Shown: positions 24,331 through 33,383, numbered from the stretch's first letter. The stretch is DNA of 64,000 nt from Hyphomicrobiales bacterium (GCA_900470095.1 UBZM01000023.1:62001-126000), one strand, 5' to 3'. Notes: generated by a model from the sequence alone, not told the origin. Made by a program: numbers and translations.

Positions 24331-25068
24331 TCAGAACAGGCTCCCCTGCGCCGGTGGCTCGACCGGTCGGCGCGGCTTTGCGGGTGCTGTCCGGTTTTCC
24401 GTCGTCGCATCATAGGGGGCCTGGATTTCAGGCCCGTCATTGCTGACGCGGTTCACCGCGGTCCCGATCCGGACCGCTTCCAGCAAATCCTCTGCGGGAG
24501 GCTTCAGCAGCGTTGCGACATCGTCGTCGCGCGCGCTGGCATCGAGCCAGGCTGCGTGATCCGCAGGCGCGAGGATGACGGGACAGCGGTGGTGGAAGGC
24601 CGACATCAGGCCATTGGCCGGACCAGTGACCATCGCAACCGTGTCGATCTCTGAGCCGTCCTGCGAATGCCAGGTCTCCCATAGGGCGGCGAAGGCAAAG
24701 AGGCCGTGATCCGGCCTGCGGAACAGATAGGGGCGGCTCTCCTTGTCGAGCCGATGCCATTCATAGAAGCCGTCGACCGGCATCAGGCAGCGCCTGCGGC
24801 TGAAAGCAGCGCGGAAGGACGGTTTCTCGCGTGCGCTCTCGCTGCGGATATTGATCACCAGCGGAAAGTCCTTGGCGTCCTTGACCCAGCCGGGAATGAA
24901 GCCCCAGCGCATCAGCAGGAACTGTCGTCCGCCTTCATTATTGCGGATGACAGGCACGGGCTGCGTCGGCGCGATGTTGTAGCGCGGCGGAAAATTGGGC
25001 TGCTCGGGATAGGCGAAGTGTTCGCGCATCGCCTGAGGCGGAAGGGTAACGGCGTAGCGACCACACAT
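24331..25068 (-). CDS. SOS response-associated peptidase (SRAP/YedK/HMCES family)
   Basis: A 245-residue protein beginning MCGRYAVTL. Cys2 becomes N-terminal after Met removal and forms a thiazolidine crosslink with abasic sites in single-stranded DNA. Other key regions are YNIAPTQPVPV, the catalytic region PVDGFYEWH, and SAFHHRCPVILAP. It protects abasic sites at replication forks. The last 30 residues are Pro/Arg rich and probably disordered. No alphaproteobacterial LexA box (GTTC-N7-GTTC) was found upstream. Confidence 0.95.
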   Translation of the reverse strand: MCGRYAVTLPPQAMREHFAYPEQPNFPPRYNIAPTQPVPVIRNNEGGRQFLLMRWGFIPGWVKDAKDFPLVINIRSESAREKPSFRAAFSRRRCLMPVDGFYEWHRLDKESRPYLFRRPDHGLFAFAALWETWHSQDGSEIDTVAMVTGPANGLMSAFHHRCPVILAPADHAAWLDASARDDDVATLLKPPAEDLLEAVRIGTAVNRVSNDGPEIQAPYDATTENRTAPAKPRRPVEPPAQGSLF

Positions 25069-25100
25069 GTCATGCTGGATGTGCCAAGCCTTACCGCTCG

Positions 25101-25126
25101 GATCAACACTTTATTCGGGTTTGATC
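25101..25126. promoter_or_regulatory. GATCAA-N14-TTGATC inverted repeat in divergent spacer
   Basis: GATCAA (25101-25106) and TTGATC (25121-25126) are 6-bp arms in the 90-base spacer between the SRAP gene and the hypothetical gene at 25159. Arms are short, so chance is possible. Confidence 0.25.
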
Positions 25127-25158
25127 GAGCATAGTCCCGCCAATTCAGAGGCCTGAGG

Positions 25159-25659
25159 ATGACCGCCCCCGCGATGAGAGCGCTGGCCGTTGACGCGGAT
25201 GAACGGCTGGGTCCGACCGGGAAGCCCCCGCTCTCGACCGACTATCTCAATCGCTACGGCGAAGCGCTGATGCTGATCGAAATGGTGCCGGTGGATCTCG
25301 GCATCATCGAGGAGCTCCGCAGCTGGCGGGCAGTCGGGTACCGCGAGCATTTCCAGACCTCGCGGCTGCGCTGCGCACCGGAGGCGCTCGCGGCTTACGA
25401 CCAGCTCGATTCACGTCAGGTCGAGGCCTTCGAGGAGCTCTGCGGCACCATGAGCCAGCTGATCGCCACGGCGACCGCACTGCTCGGGGATCTGGACGAA
25501 GGCGAGGATGTGGCGGCGGTCGTCGAGGTCGCAGCTGGAGCGTTGCGCAGTCTGATCGGTCACACCACGCTCTTCATCAACGTCAACGGCCAGATCGATG
25601 CCGACGATTTTGATGTCCGGTCCTTGCAGAACAATATCGACACCCTGTTCGCGAGCTGA
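25159..25659 (+). CDS. Conserved hypothetical protein
   Basis: A 166-residue soluble acidic protein that I do not recognise. It has mostly helical-looking sequence: YLNRYGEALMLIEMVPVDLG, then EELRSWRAVGYREHFQTS, EAFEELCGTMSQLIATATAL, and a C-terminal ALRSLIGHTTLFINVNGQID. No signal peptide or membrane segment is visible. ATG 25159 follows TGAGGA at a good distance. It is divergent from the SRAP gene. Its stop is 12 bases before a dispersed palindromic repeat. Confidence 0.65.
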   Translation: MTAPAMRALAVDADERLGPTGKPPLSTDYLNRYGEALMLIEMVPVDLGIIEELRSWRAVGYREHFQTSRLRCAPEALAAYDQLDSRQVEAFEELCGTMSQLIATATALLGDLDEGEDVAAVVEVAAGALRSLIGHTTLFINVNGQIDADDFDVRSLQNNIDTLFAS

Positions 25660-25670
25660 CGTAACGTCCC

Positions 25671-25712
25671 AAGGCATCGGCCCGAAAAGTGGTCTGTGGT
25701 TTGATCTAATCT
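25671..25712. repeat. Dispersed imperfect palindrome, copy B
   Basis: AAGGCATCGGCCCGAAAAGT followed by GGTCTGTGGTTTGATC. It matches copies A (11988) and C (63350) over the CATCGG-n-CCGAAAAGTGG core, but its right half has diverged. It overlaps the last codons of tlyA by seven bases. Confidence 0.5.
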
Positions 25713-26434
25713 AGCCGGTAGCCGCCGATCAGAAACTCGCGATTGCCGTCGCCGCCCTCGATCGGTGAGGGGATCGGGCCGCTGACCGCGAAGCCCAGTT
25801 CCGCGAACAGCGTCGAAATCTCCGCGCAGACCTGGGCGTGCACGGTTTCATCGCGCACCACGCCCTTCTTGAGCGCCGCTCGTCCGGCTTCGAATTGCGG
25901 CTTGATCAGTGCCGCGATCCGGGCCTCGGGCGTCAGCAGGCCGGCAACGGCCGGCAAGACCAGCCTCAGCGAGATGAAGCTGACATCGATCACGGCGAGC
26001 GCCGGAGCCGGAGCAAATTCTGCCGCATCCAGTGCCCGGATGTCGCGCGCCTCGAGGCTGGTGACGCGCGCAAGGTCCCTCAGGCTGGGATGAAGCTGGT
26101 CCCGCCCGACATCGACGGCGAAGACGTGCTTCGCACCGCGCCGGAGCAGGACGTCGGTGAAGCCACCGGTGGAGGCGCCGACATCGACACAGGTCAATCC
26201 GGCTGGATCGAAGCCGAAGGCATCGAGCGCTGCCGCCAGTTTCAGCCCGCCGCGCGAGACATAGGGATGGGGCGCCTCGGCCAGAATCTCGGCGTCGCGC
26301 GCGATCATTTCAGAGGCCTTTCGGACGGTGATACCGTCAGCCGAAACCAGGCCGGCGGCAATCGCCGCCTGTGCCCGCGCGCGGCTCTCGAAGAAGCGGC
26401 GCTCGACGAGAAGCTGGTCCGCCCGGCTCTTCAT
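25706..26434 (-). CDS. tlyA: TlyA-family rRNA 2'-O-ribose methyltransferase / hemolysin-like
   Basis: A 242-residue protein. An S4 RNA-binding domain (1-60, SRADQLLVERRFFESRARAQ, IAAGLVSADG) precedes an FtsJ-like methyltransferase (CVDVGASTGGFTDVLLRRGA, FAVDVGRDQLH, KPQFEAGR). Mycobacterial TlyA methylates 16S C1409 and 23S C1920; the same role is inferred. ATG 26434 is 18 bases after the dxs stop, and the dxs-tlyA pair is common in alphaproteobacteria. Confidence 0.92.
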   Translation of the reverse strand: MKSRADQLLVERRFFESRARAQAAIAAGLVSADGITVRKASEMIARDAEILAEAPHPYVSRGGLKLAAALDAFGFDPAGLTCVDVGASTGGFTDVLLRRGAKHVFAVDVGRDQLHPSLRDLARVTSLEARDIRALDAAEFAPAPALAVIDVSFISLRLVLPAVAGLLTPEARIAALIKPQFEAGRAALKKGVVRDETVHAQVCAEISTLFAELGFAVSGPIPSPIEGGDGNREFLIGGYRLD

Positions 26435-26452
26435 GATTTCAGCCGTCCGCGC

Positions 26453-28363
26453 TCAAGCGCGGCGCACGGCGTCCGGCGTGCCCAGCGCCTGCTCGACGCT
26501 GCGCACGATGCCTGCGGCGTCGAGCCCGGCCAGCGCATACATCACGTCCGGCTTGTCCTGATCCTGATAGAGGTCTGGCAACGTCAGCGTTCGCACCTTC
26601 AGCCCGCCGTCGAGCATTCCGGTTCTCGCCAGCAGGTGCAGGACATGGCTGCCGAAGCCCCCAATCGAGCCTTCCTCAACGGTGATCAGGATTTCGTGCT
26701 CGCGGGCGAGCCGCAGGATCAGCGCCTCGTCCAGCGGCTTGGCGAAGCGCGCGTCGGCGACCGTGGTCGAGAGGCCGCGCTGACCGAGCAACTCGGCGGC
26801 CGCAAGGCTCTCCGCAAGCCGTGTGCCCAGCGACAGAATGGCCACGCGCGAACCTTCGCGGACGATCCGGCCCTTGCCGATCTCGAGCGGAATGCCGGTT
26901 TGCGGCATCTCCACGCCGACGCCTTCGCCGCGCGGATAGCGGAAGGCGATCGGCCCGGAATCATAGGCGGCGGCGGTCGCAACCATATGGGTCAGTTCCG
27001 CCTCGTCGGCTGCGGCCATCACCACCATGTCGGGCAGGCAGGCGAGATAGGCCACATCGAAGGCCCCGGCATGGGTCGCGCCATCGGCGCCGACCAGGCC
27101 GGCCCGGTCGAGCGCAAAGCGCACCGGTAGCTTCTGGATGGCGACATCATGCACGACCTGATCATAGGCGCGCTGCAGGAAGGTCGAATAGATCGCACAG
27201 AACGGCTTGTAGCCTTCGCTTGCCAGGCCGGCGGCGAAGGTCACCGCATGCTGCTCGGCAATCCCGACATCGAAGGTCCGGCCGGGAAACTCCTTGCCGA
27301 AGGCGTCGAGGCCGGTGCCCGAGGGCATGGCGGCGGTGACGGCGACGATCTTCTCGTCCTCGCGCGCCGCCTTGATCAGCGCATTGGCGAAGACCTTGGT
27401 GTAGCTCGGAGCATTCGCAGGAGCCTTGGCCTGTTGCCCGGTGACGGGATCGAACTTGACCACGGCGTGGTGCTTGTCGGCGCTCGCCTCGGCGGGGGCA
27501 TAGCCCTTGCCTTTCTGCGTCACGACATGGACGAGGATCGGCCCGCTCTGCGCATCACGGACATTACGCAGCACCGGGAGCAGGTGGTCGAGATTGTGAC
27601 CGTCGATCGGCCCGACATAATAGAAACCGAGCTCCTCGAACAGCGTCCCACCGGTCCAGAAGCCGCGCGCAAACTCCTCGGTGCGCCTGGCCTTCTCGTG
27701 GAAGAAGCGGGGCAGCTTCTCCGCCAGATATTTTGCCACCTCGCGCAGCGAGCGATAGGTGCGCCCAGAGACCAGCCGCGCGAGATAGGCTGACATCGCG
27801 CCGACCGGCGGCGCGATCGACATGTCGTTGTCGTTGAGAATGACGATCAGCCTGGAGCCGAGAGCTCCGGCATTGTTCATCGCCTCGTAGGCCATGCCCG
27901 CCGACATCGCTCCATCGCCGATCACCGCGATGACATTGTTGGGCTTGCCGGCGAGATCGCGCGCGACCGCCATGCCGAGCCCGGCCGAGATCGAGGTCGA
28001 GGAATGAGCGGCGCCGAAGGGGTCGTACTCGCTCTCGCTGCGCCTGGTGAAGCCGGAGAGGCCTCCAGGTTGGCGTAAGGTCCGGATGCGGTCGCGCCGG
28101 CCGGTCAGGATTTTGTGCGGATAGGCCTGATGGCCGACATCCCAGATCAGGCGGTCATCCGGGGTGTCGAAGACATGGTGCAGGGCGACGGTCAGCTCGA
28201 CCACGCCGAGGCCAGCGCCGAGATGGCCGCCGGTGACCGAGACCGCATCGATGGTCTCGGCGCGAAGTTCGTCGGCGAGCTGACGCAACTGGACATCGTC
28301 CAGGCGGCGCAATGCGGCGGGATCGCAAACTTGATCGAGAAGTGGAGTGGCAGGGCGGGGCAC
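26453..28363 (-). CDS. dxs: 1-deoxy-D-xylulose-5-phosphate synthase
   Basis: A 636-residue thiamine-diphosphate enzyme that condenses pyruvate and glyceraldehyde 3-phosphate, the first step of the MEP isoprenoid pathway. [20 protein letters not shown] and the ThDP motif [18 protein letters not shown] are clear. So are [30 protein letters not shown] and the C-terminal [19 protein letters not shown] 28363 ([12 protein letters not shown]) gives the usual family start; the frame continues upstream to 28609 but that would overlap the divergent MFS gene. Cotranscribed with tlyA. Confidence 0.96.
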   Translation of the reverse strand: MPRPATPLLDQVCDPAALRRLDDVQLRQLADELRAETIDAVSVTGGHLGAGLGVVELTVALHHVFDTPDDRLIWDVGHQAYPHKILTGRRDRIRTLRQPGGLSGFTRRSESEYDPFGAAHSSTSISAGLGMAVARDLAGKPNNVIAVIGDGAMSAGMAYEAMNNAGALGSRLIVILNDNDMSIAPPVGAMSAYLARLVSGRTYRSLREVAKYLAEKLPRFFHEKARRTEEFARGFWTGGTLFEELGFYYVGPIDGHNLDHLLPVLRNVRDAQSGPILVHVVTQKGKGYAPAEASADKHHAVVKFDPVTGQQAKAPANAPSYTKVFANALIKAAREDEKIVAVTAAMPSGTGLDAFGKEFPGRTFDVGIAEQHAVTFAAGLASEGYKPFCAIYSTFLQRAYDQVVHDVAIQKLPVRFALDRAGLVGADGATHAGAFDVAYLACLPDMVVMAAADEAELTHMVATAAAYDSGPIAFRYPRGEGVGVEMPQTGIPLEIGKGRIVREGSRVAILSLGTRLAESLAAAELLGQRGLSTTVADARFAKPLDEALILRLAREHEILITVEEGSIGGFGSHVLHLLARTGMLDGGLKVRTLTLPDLYQDQDKPDVMYALAGLDAAGIVRSVEQALGTPDAVRRA

Positions 28364-28526
28364 GGTTGAGCGACACGTTCCTTCGAGGTGATCGACTTCG
28401 AATAAAGCCTGCGAGCGGCGCTGGCAAACCGGCGGGTCGTCACAGCGTCGGAAGACAGGAAACGGGTGGGGTTGATGTCCTCGGCGTGGGACGCTGGCGG
28501 CAACCTCGCAAAGACGGAAGCCCGCC

Positions 28527-29768
28527 ATGTCGTCGCACCTTCCCCTCGGCCTGCTCCTGGCCGGCATCGTCGCGCAGTTCGCCGACAAGCTGGCGCTCGA
28601 CACCATCACGCTCGCAGCGACGCAGGCTGGCGCCAGCAGTCGGCTTGTCGGCCTGCTTGTCGCGGCTCAGTCGGCGGCATGGCTCGTCGTCTCGCTGCCT
28701 GCGGGGGTGTGGGCGGACCGGGTTGCGCCCCGCTCACTGATTCTCGCCGGCGGCGGGTTGTTGTTGTCGGGCTCGCTGATCGGCGCGGCGCTGCTTATCT
28801 CGGGGCATACGAACTGGGCGCTGGCCTTCTCGGCCTTCATTGCCGCGACCGGCCCGGTTGTCATCGCATTGTCCATTTTCGTGCTCTTGCCGCGCATGGT
28901 GGCGGTTAGTGATCTGCCGCGTGCCAATGGTCGGATGGAACTCGGCCGCGCGGTGCTGAGCCTGGCCGCGCCGCTGCTCGCCGGCTGGGCTGTCGCAAGA
29001 GGCATCGGCGCGCTCGGGCTGGCGCTGTGTGCCCTATGTGGGATCGTGGTCCTGGCACTTGCCATGCGCCTGCCATCCGAGCGGCCGGTGGCAGCCGCAC
29101 GCCAGCCGTTGCACCGGGCCATTGCGGAAGGCGGGGCCTTCGTCCTGCAACATCCCTATCTCAGGCCGATCGCGCTCTGCGCCATCGCCTGGAACCTGGC
29201 CTTCTTCGCCTTCATGGCGCTGTTTGCGCCCTATGCCGCGCGCATTCTGCTGCTCGCCCCGGAGACGATCGGTCTCTCCTCGTCGGTCTATGGTGCCGGC
29301 CTGATCCTCGGCGCGTTCTTCGGCGCCGCACTGATCGCGCGCTTGCCAACCGGGCTGCTTCTCGTGTTCGGCCCGGCTTCATCGCTCCTCGGCGCGCTGC
29401 TGCTGGCCATCGCTCCGGCGTCGCTCGGCCTTGCGGCGCTGGCGCTCGCCTTCTTCCTCTTCGGCTTCGGCCCGATTCTCTGGGGCATCATTCAGACCAG
29501 TCTTCGCCAGGCGGTGACGCCGCCGGCTTTGCTCGGTCGCGTCAGCGCCACGCTGACGACGGCGATGTATGGCATGCGGCCGTTGGGCGCGATTGCGGGC
29601 GGCCTTGCTGGCGAATGGCTCGGACTTGAGCTCGCGATCTGGCTTCCCGTCATCCTCTTTGCGCTCTCGGCCGCCGCGATCCTTGCGTCCCGCATGCCGG
29701 CGCTGAGGGCGATTCCTTCGGGCGAACTCTCTTCGGCCGAGCTGCGGTCAGGGTTGCAGGCCGGATGA
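28527..29768 (+). CDS. MFS transporter
   Basis: A 413-residue inner-membrane protein with about 12 hydrophobic segments. The loop after helix 2 has [15 protein letters not shown], the MFS A-motif. General resemblance is to EntS/enterobactin-exporter-like and YfcJ-like permeases ([33 protein letters not shown]). Substrate is unknown. It is divergent from dxs and converges with the pirin gene. Confidence 0.88.
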   Translation: MSSHLPLGLLLAGIVAQFADKLALDTITLAATQAGASSRLVGLLVAAQSAAWLVVSLPAGVWADRVAPRSLILAGGGLLLSGSLIGAALLISGHTNWALAFSAFIAATGPVVIALSIFVLLPRMVAVSDLPRANGRMELGRAVLSLAAPLLAGWAVARGIGALGLALCALCGIVVLALAMRLPSERPVAAARQPLHRAIAEGGAFVLQHPYLRPIALCAIAWNLAFFAFMALFAPYAARILLLAPETIGLSSSVYGAGLILGAFFGAALIARLPTGLLLVFGPASSLLGALLLAIAPASLGLAALALAFFLFGFGPILWGIIQTSLRQAVTPPALLGRVSATLTTAMYGMRPLGAIAGGLAGEWLGLELAIWLPVILFALSAAAILASRMPALRAIPSGELSSAELRSGLQAG

Positions 29769-29841
29769 TGGGAAGGCTTCGAATGGCTGTTCCTCCGATG
29801 GCCTGCAGGCCCACCCGCTCCCGCAAATCTGGAAACACATT

Positions 29842-29861
29842 GCTGGCAGCTTCCCGCCAGC
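29842..29861. terminator. Stem-loop between convergent MFS and pirin genes
   Basis: GCTGGC (29842-29847) and GCCAGC (29856-29861) flank eight bases in the 126-base spacer. Modest stem and no T-run. Confidence 0.35.
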
Positions 29862-29894
29862 GAGCGCTCAGGCCTGAACGTCGCGGAGCGGCCT

Positions 29895-30815
29895 TCAGCT
29901 CTCGGGCAAGGGAATGAACTCGGCCTCGTCGCCCGGGACGGTGTCGAAGCGCCCAGCCTTCCATTCTTCCTTCGCCTGATCGATGCGCTCCTTCGAGGAG
30001 GACACGAAATTCCACCAGATGTGGCGCGGGCCGTCCATCGGCTCGCCGCCGACCAGCATCAGCCGGCTCTGGTCGATCGCCAGGATCGAGATGCGGTCGC
30101 CCGGCTTGAAGACGAGCAACTGTCCGGCGCCGAACTCCTCGCCGGCAATGTCGATCTTGCCGGAGACGATATAGACCGCGCGCTCGTCGTAATCGGGGTC
30201 GAGCGGCAGGATGGCGCCGGGCGCCAGCACCGCCTCGGCATAGAGCGTATCCCAGGGGAATTTCACCGGCGAGGTTTGGCCATAGGCCGAACCCATGATC
30301 AGGCTGATGCGCTTGCCGCCTTCGACGATGCGCGGCAGTTCGGGCGCTGCGTGATGGATGAATTCCGGCGCGACTTCCTCATGGCTCTTCGGCAAGGCGA
30401 GCCAGGTCTGGATGCCATAGAGCTTCGGTGCCTTGAGGCGCTCCTCCGGAGCGGTGCGTTCGGAATGGACGATGCCGCGTCCCGCCGTCATCAGGTTGAC
30501 CGCGCCGGGGCGAATGGGCAGCGCCGTCCCGAGCGAGTCGCGATGCATGATCTCGCCGTCGAAGAGATAGGTCACGGTCGCCAGCCCGATATGCGGGTGC
30601 GGGCGTACATCGATGCCTTCGCCGAGCAGGAATTCGGCCGGGCCCATCTGGTCGAAAAAAATGAACGGTCCGACCATCTTGCGGCCGATCGTGGGCAGGG
30701 CGCGTCTGACCGAGAACCCGCCGAGGTCGCGCGCGCGCGGCACGATGACTTGCTCGATCGCCTGGCAGGAGCGGGCATCGCCCAGGATGGGGTCGTCTGC
30801 GGGTAGTTGCGACAT
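29895..30815 (-). CDS. Pirin family protein
   Basis: A 306-residue double cupin. The N-terminal metal site appears in GEGIDVRPHPHIGLATVTYL with EIMHRDSLG and GRGIVHSER (metal ligands His-x-His, His, Glu). The C-terminal cupin has DERAVYIVSGKIDIAGEEFG. Some pirins are quercetin 2,3-dioxygenases and others regulators; the exact role is open. ATG 30815 begins MSQLPADDPILGDARSC; a longer frame begins at 30896. It is divergent from bioR. Confidence 0.92.
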   Translation of the reverse strand: MSQLPADDPILGDARSCQAIEQVIVPRARDLGGFSVRRALPTIGRKMVGPFIFFDQMGPAEFLLGEGIDVRPHPHIGLATVTYLFDGEIMHRDSLGTALPIRPGAVNLMTAGRGIVHSERTAPEERLKAPKLYGIQTWLALPKSHEEVAPEFIHHAAPELPRIVEGGKRISLIMGSAYGQTSPVKFPWDTLYAEAVLAPGAILPLDPDYDERAVYIVSGKIDIAGEEFGAGQLLVFKPGDRISILAIDQSRLMLVGGEPMDGPRHIWWNFVSSSKERIDQAKEEWKAGRFDTVPGDEAEFIPLPES

Positions 30816-30925
30816 GAAGGACCTCCCAGGATTTGCCGGTGAGTCTGGCCGCAACGCGGTGAAGGGGCAAGCGACATTGGGATGCCCTGACTGCAAGGGT
30901 CGCTCGACACGCGGCTACAACAAAA

Positions 30926-30935
30926 TTATCTATAA
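30926..30935. promoter_or_regulatory. BioR box upstream of bioR
   Basis: TTATCTATAA is an exact match to the known alphaproteobacterial BioR consensus TTATMKATAA. It ends three bases before the bioR ATG (30939), so BioR should autoregulate. A TCGACA hexamer at 30904-30909 is a possible -35. No ribosome site lies between the box and the ATG, hinting at leaderless mRNA. Confidence 0.85.
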
Positions 30936-30938
30936 AAA

Positions 30939-31607
30939 ATGACCAGCGAACCGAAAGACACACTCGCCATCCGGATCAGCCGCGCCCTGGCTGACCGGAT
31001 CATCTCCGGAGCGATCGAGCCCGGCACCCGCTTGCGGCAGGACCATGTCGCGGCCGAGTTCGGCGCCAGCCATGTGCCGGTGCGCGAGGCCTTTCAAAGG
31101 CTGGAGGCGCAGGGTCTGGCCGTCAGCGAGCCGCGTCGGGGCGTGCGTGTCGCCGCTTTCGATTTGCGTGAGGTCCGCGAGGTCGCGGAAATGCGGGCGG
31201 CGCTGGAGGTGCTGGCGCTGCGTCATGCCGCGCCGCATCTGACTCGGGCGATTCTCGAGCAGGCTGAGGAAGCGACGCGTGCAGGCGACAAATCGCAGGA
31301 TGTGCGATCCTGGGAGGACGCGAACCGGCGCTTCCACAAGCTGATCCTCGCCCCTTGCGTGATGCCGCGCTTGCTGGCCGCGATCGACGATCTGCATGCC
31401 ACGAGCGCTCGTTTCCTGTTCGCGGCCTGGCGTTCGGAATGGGAGGCACGCACCGATCACGACCATCGCGCCATCCTTGCTGCGCTGCGCGAGGGGAACA
31501 TCGAGGCTGCCGCTGCGACCCTCGCGCGGCATGTCCAGTGGATCGGGACGAAGCCCGTTCGCACCTCCTCCGGTGGCACACGCGAGGCCTTTTCGATCGT
31601 CGGATGA
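30939..31607 (+). CDS. bioR: BioR, GntR-family biotin repressor
   Basis: A 222-residue regulator. The N-terminal winged helix reads IRISRALADRIISGAIEPGT and LRQDHVAAEFGASHVPVREA; the FCD-type helical domain follows (EVAEMRAALEVLALRHAA, WEDANRRFHKLILAPCVMPR, DHDHRAILAALREG). BioR replaces the DNA-binding function of BirA in alphaproteobacteria and represses biotin genes. Assignment rests on an exact BioR box in front of it and another in front of the adjacent bioY. The ATG has no ribosome site. Confidence 0.9.
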   Translation: MTSEPKDTLAIRISRALADRIISGAIEPGTRLRQDHVAAEFGASHVPVREAFQRLEAQGLAVSEPRRGVRVAAFDLREVREVAEMRAALEVLALRHAAPHLTRAILEQAEEATRAGDKSQDVRSWEDANRRFHKLILAPCVMPRLLAAIDDLHATSARFLFAAWRSEWEARTDHDHRAILAALREGNIEAAAATLARHVQWIGTKPVRTSSGGTREAFSIVG

Positions 31608-31662
31608 CAGGTGCATGGCGGGAGGGGCTTGCATTCTTCGCCGCGATGTGGAGTCCATCATA

Positions 31663-31700
31663 GATCAGATGCATTAATTATAGATAATTTACATCTGATC
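31663..31700. promoter_or_regulatory. bioY control region: BioR box inside a 9-bp inverted repeat
   Basis: The BioR box TTATAGATAA lies at 31678-31687 (reverse orientation of the consensus TTATCTATAA). Around it are GATCAGATG (31663-31671) and CATCTGATC (31692-31700), perfect 9-bp arms whose centre is within one base of the box centre. An AATTAT/ATAATT extension also surrounds the box. The bioY ribosome site GGAG follows at 31707. Confidence 0.85.
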
Positions 31701-31716
31701 ACTGATGGAGATCGCA

Positions 31717-32307
31717 ATGAACGAAATGACCTATGCTCCGACGCAGCCGGGAGGCAGTCCGCTGCGCCTGAGCAGCCGCCCTGTCCTCGTGCAGGCGGGC
31801 GCCGTGCTGTTTGGAACCCTGCTCCTGGCTCTGGCCTCGCAAATCAGCGTGCCGATGGTTCCGGTGCCGATCACCATGCAGACGCTGGCGGTGACGCTGA
31901 TCGGCGCCGTCTATGGCTGGCGTCTCGGCGCCGTCACTGTCCTCGCCTGGTTGTTCGAGGCAGCACTTGGACTCCCCGTTCTTGCGGGCGGCGCGTCGGG
32001 CCTGCCGCATTTCATGGGCCCGACTGGCGGCTATCTCTTCTCCTTCCCGATCGTGGCCGCTTTGGTCGGCTGGCTCGCAGAGCGCGGCTGGGGCGGGGAT
32101 CGTCTCGTGCGGTCCTTCGCGGCAATGCTGCTCGGCAATGCGCTCTGCCTGGTGATTGGCGCAGCATGGCTTGCGGCCCTGATCGGCGTGGAGCGTGCGC
32201 TGCTCCTCGGCGTCGTCCCCTTCATCGTCGGCGCCGTCCTGAAATCCGCCCTGGGAGCCGCTATCCTGAAGGCGTCCAGCCGCTCGGCAGGGGCGGGTTC
32301 GGCCTGA
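31717..32307 (+). CDS. bioY: Biotin transporter BioY (ECF S component)
   Basis: A 196-residue inner-membrane protein with about six hydrophobic segments. QISVPMVPVPITMQTLAVTL and YGWRLGAVTVLAWLFEAALG are BioY hallmarks, as are GGASGLPHFMGPTGGYLFSF and the C-terminal GAVLKSALGAAI. It imports biotin, alone or with EcfAT (BioMN). ATG 31717 is chosen because GGAG at 31707-31710 is correctly spaced; ATG 31705 lies upstream. Controlled by BioR, the gene immediately before it. Confidence 0.94.
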   Translation: MNEMTYAPTQPGGSPLRLSSRPVLVQAGAVLFGTLLLALASQISVPMVPVPITMQTLAVTLIGAVYGWRLGAVTVLAWLFEAALGLPVLAGGASGLPHFMGPTGGYLFSFPIVAALVGWLAERGWGGDRLVRSFAAMLLGNALCLVIGAAWLAALIGVERALLLGVVPFIVGAVLKSALGAAILKASSRSAGAGSA

Positions 32308-32353
32308 GTGCTGACAATGCCGCGCTCCAGCCTCCGGAGCGCGGCAACTCGAC

Positions 32354-32746
32354 CTATCCAGGCCCGTACTGACGTGCCGTTCTCGCCAGGCTGGCTCCGG
32401 CCAGCAGCAGGAGGCCGGCATTGGCGGCGTGGAGGGCCTGGATCGGTCCCGCGCCGATGGTCTCGCCGATTCCGGCCAGCGCGACCTGCAATCCATAGAG
32501 CCCGAGAAGCTGCGCCACCTCGCGGCGATGATGGTGCAGCGAGCTGCGCTGGCTCAGCATGAGCAGGGCGAGGATCGGCGCCGCGATCGCGCCGCCGAGC
32601 GCCCGGTGCGGTCCCCAGCCGAGACCATCGAAGAGCGCAAGTCCGACCAGCAGCAATTGCAGCAGGATGAGCGCCGGGATCAGCCGGGCAAGCGCGAGGA
32701 AGAGAGCTGCGTCGCGCGGCCTTGCATTGACGCCAGGCGACATCAT
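32354..32746 (-). CDS. Four-helix membrane protein with two conserved-type His (DUF6220-like)
   Basis: About 130 residues with four hydrophobic segments. Two histidines lie in or beside helices in the patterns WGPHRALGG and IQALHAANAG, resembling DUF6220-type proteins and di-His haem-binding membrane cytochromes. A charged, His-rich loop (SLHHHRREVAQ) separates helices. The first ATG (32746) overlaps the stop of the upstream reductase gene as ATGATG/TGA, indicating translational coupling. Haem binding is inference from the histidine spacing. Confidence 0.7.
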   Translation of the reverse strand: MMSPGVNARPRDAALFLALARLIPALILLQLLLVGLALFDGLGWGPHRALGGAIAAPILALLMLSQRSSLHHHRREVAQLLGLYGLQVALAGIGETIGAGPIQALHAANAGLLLLAGASLARTARQYGPG

Positions 32747-33300
32747 TGCACGCGTTCCGGGATCGGGCACGGAAGGCGGCCGATCCGGCGGGCATAATGC
32801 TCTCCGGCGAGCCGCAGCGCCTCAGTGTCGGCCTTGCGTGCCTCGTAGATCAGGAAGGGGTCTTGCCAGTCGAGGCTGCAGCGATGGGCCGTTGCTTCCA
32901 GGGGGCGGAGAAGATCGCGAAGCGAAAAGCGGTTCTGGCCCGCGGGCGTATAGGCTTCCGGGACATTGCCGGCGGTCGCGGCGATCAGGACCGGCTTGCC
33001 GGCGAGCAGGCGCCCTTCGTCCTGGTAGGCCAGGTAGAACATCCGGGTCAGCACGGCATCCTGCCATGCCTTGAGCAGTGGTGGTGTCGAATACCACTGC
33101 ACCGGGAATTGCAGGACGATCCGGTCTGCCGCAAGGAGGCGTGCGACCTCCGCATCGACGTCGATCGCACCATCCGGATACAGGGCCTGCATGTCGACGA
33201 CGGTGATGCCCGGCAGTCCGGCAGCGGCCTCGCAGAGGGCGCGGTTGGCGTTCGAACTGGCGAAATCGGGATGGAACAACAGGATCAGGGTGTTGGGCAT
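32743..33300 (-). CDS. NAD(P)H-dependent flavodoxin-fold oxidoreductase (NQO1/KefF-like)
   Basis: A 185-residue flavoprotein. TLILLFHPDFASSNANRAL begins the flavodoxin fold and RIVLQFPVQWYSTPPLLKAW is the FMN/quinone-binding signature of the MdaB/NQO1/KefF group. The enzyme should reduce quinones by two electrons. It heads a two-gene unit with the membrane protein at 32354 and is divergent from a LysR gene that probably controls it. Confidence 0.92.
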   Translation of the reverse strand: MPNTLILLFHPDFASSNANRALCEAAAGLPGITVVDMQALYPDGAIDVDAEVARLLAADRIVLQFPVQWYSTPPLLKAWQDAVLTRMFYLAYQDEGRLLAGKPVLIAATAGNVPEAYTPAGQNRFSLRDLLRPLEATAHRCSLDWQDPFLIYEARKADTEALRLAGEHYARRIGRLPCPIPERVQ

Positions 33301-33359
33301 GGCGTCCTCCTTTGCGATGTTCAGAGGATGCGGTCGCCCAACAAATTACTCCAATGGAT

Positions 33360-33383
33360 GATGGATATATCATACTATCCATC
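33360..33383. promoter_or_regulatory. Perfect 8-8-8 inverted repeat in reductase/LysR divergent spacer
   Basis: GATGGATA (33360-33367), spacer TATCATAC, TATCCATC (33376-33383). It ends two bases before the LysR ATG at 33386 and contains AT-rich promoter-like sequence. It is probably the LysR operator controlling both directions. Confidence 0.6.

Noticed and set aside
25127..25133. GAGCATA half-site resembling the nadA inverted repeat
   Set aside because: The matching TATGCTC arm is missing, so it is not a second candidate operator.
25069..25158. LexA-type SOS box upstream of the SRAP gene
   Set aside because: No GTTC-N7-GTTC or similar direct repeat found; only a weak GATCAA inverted repeat.
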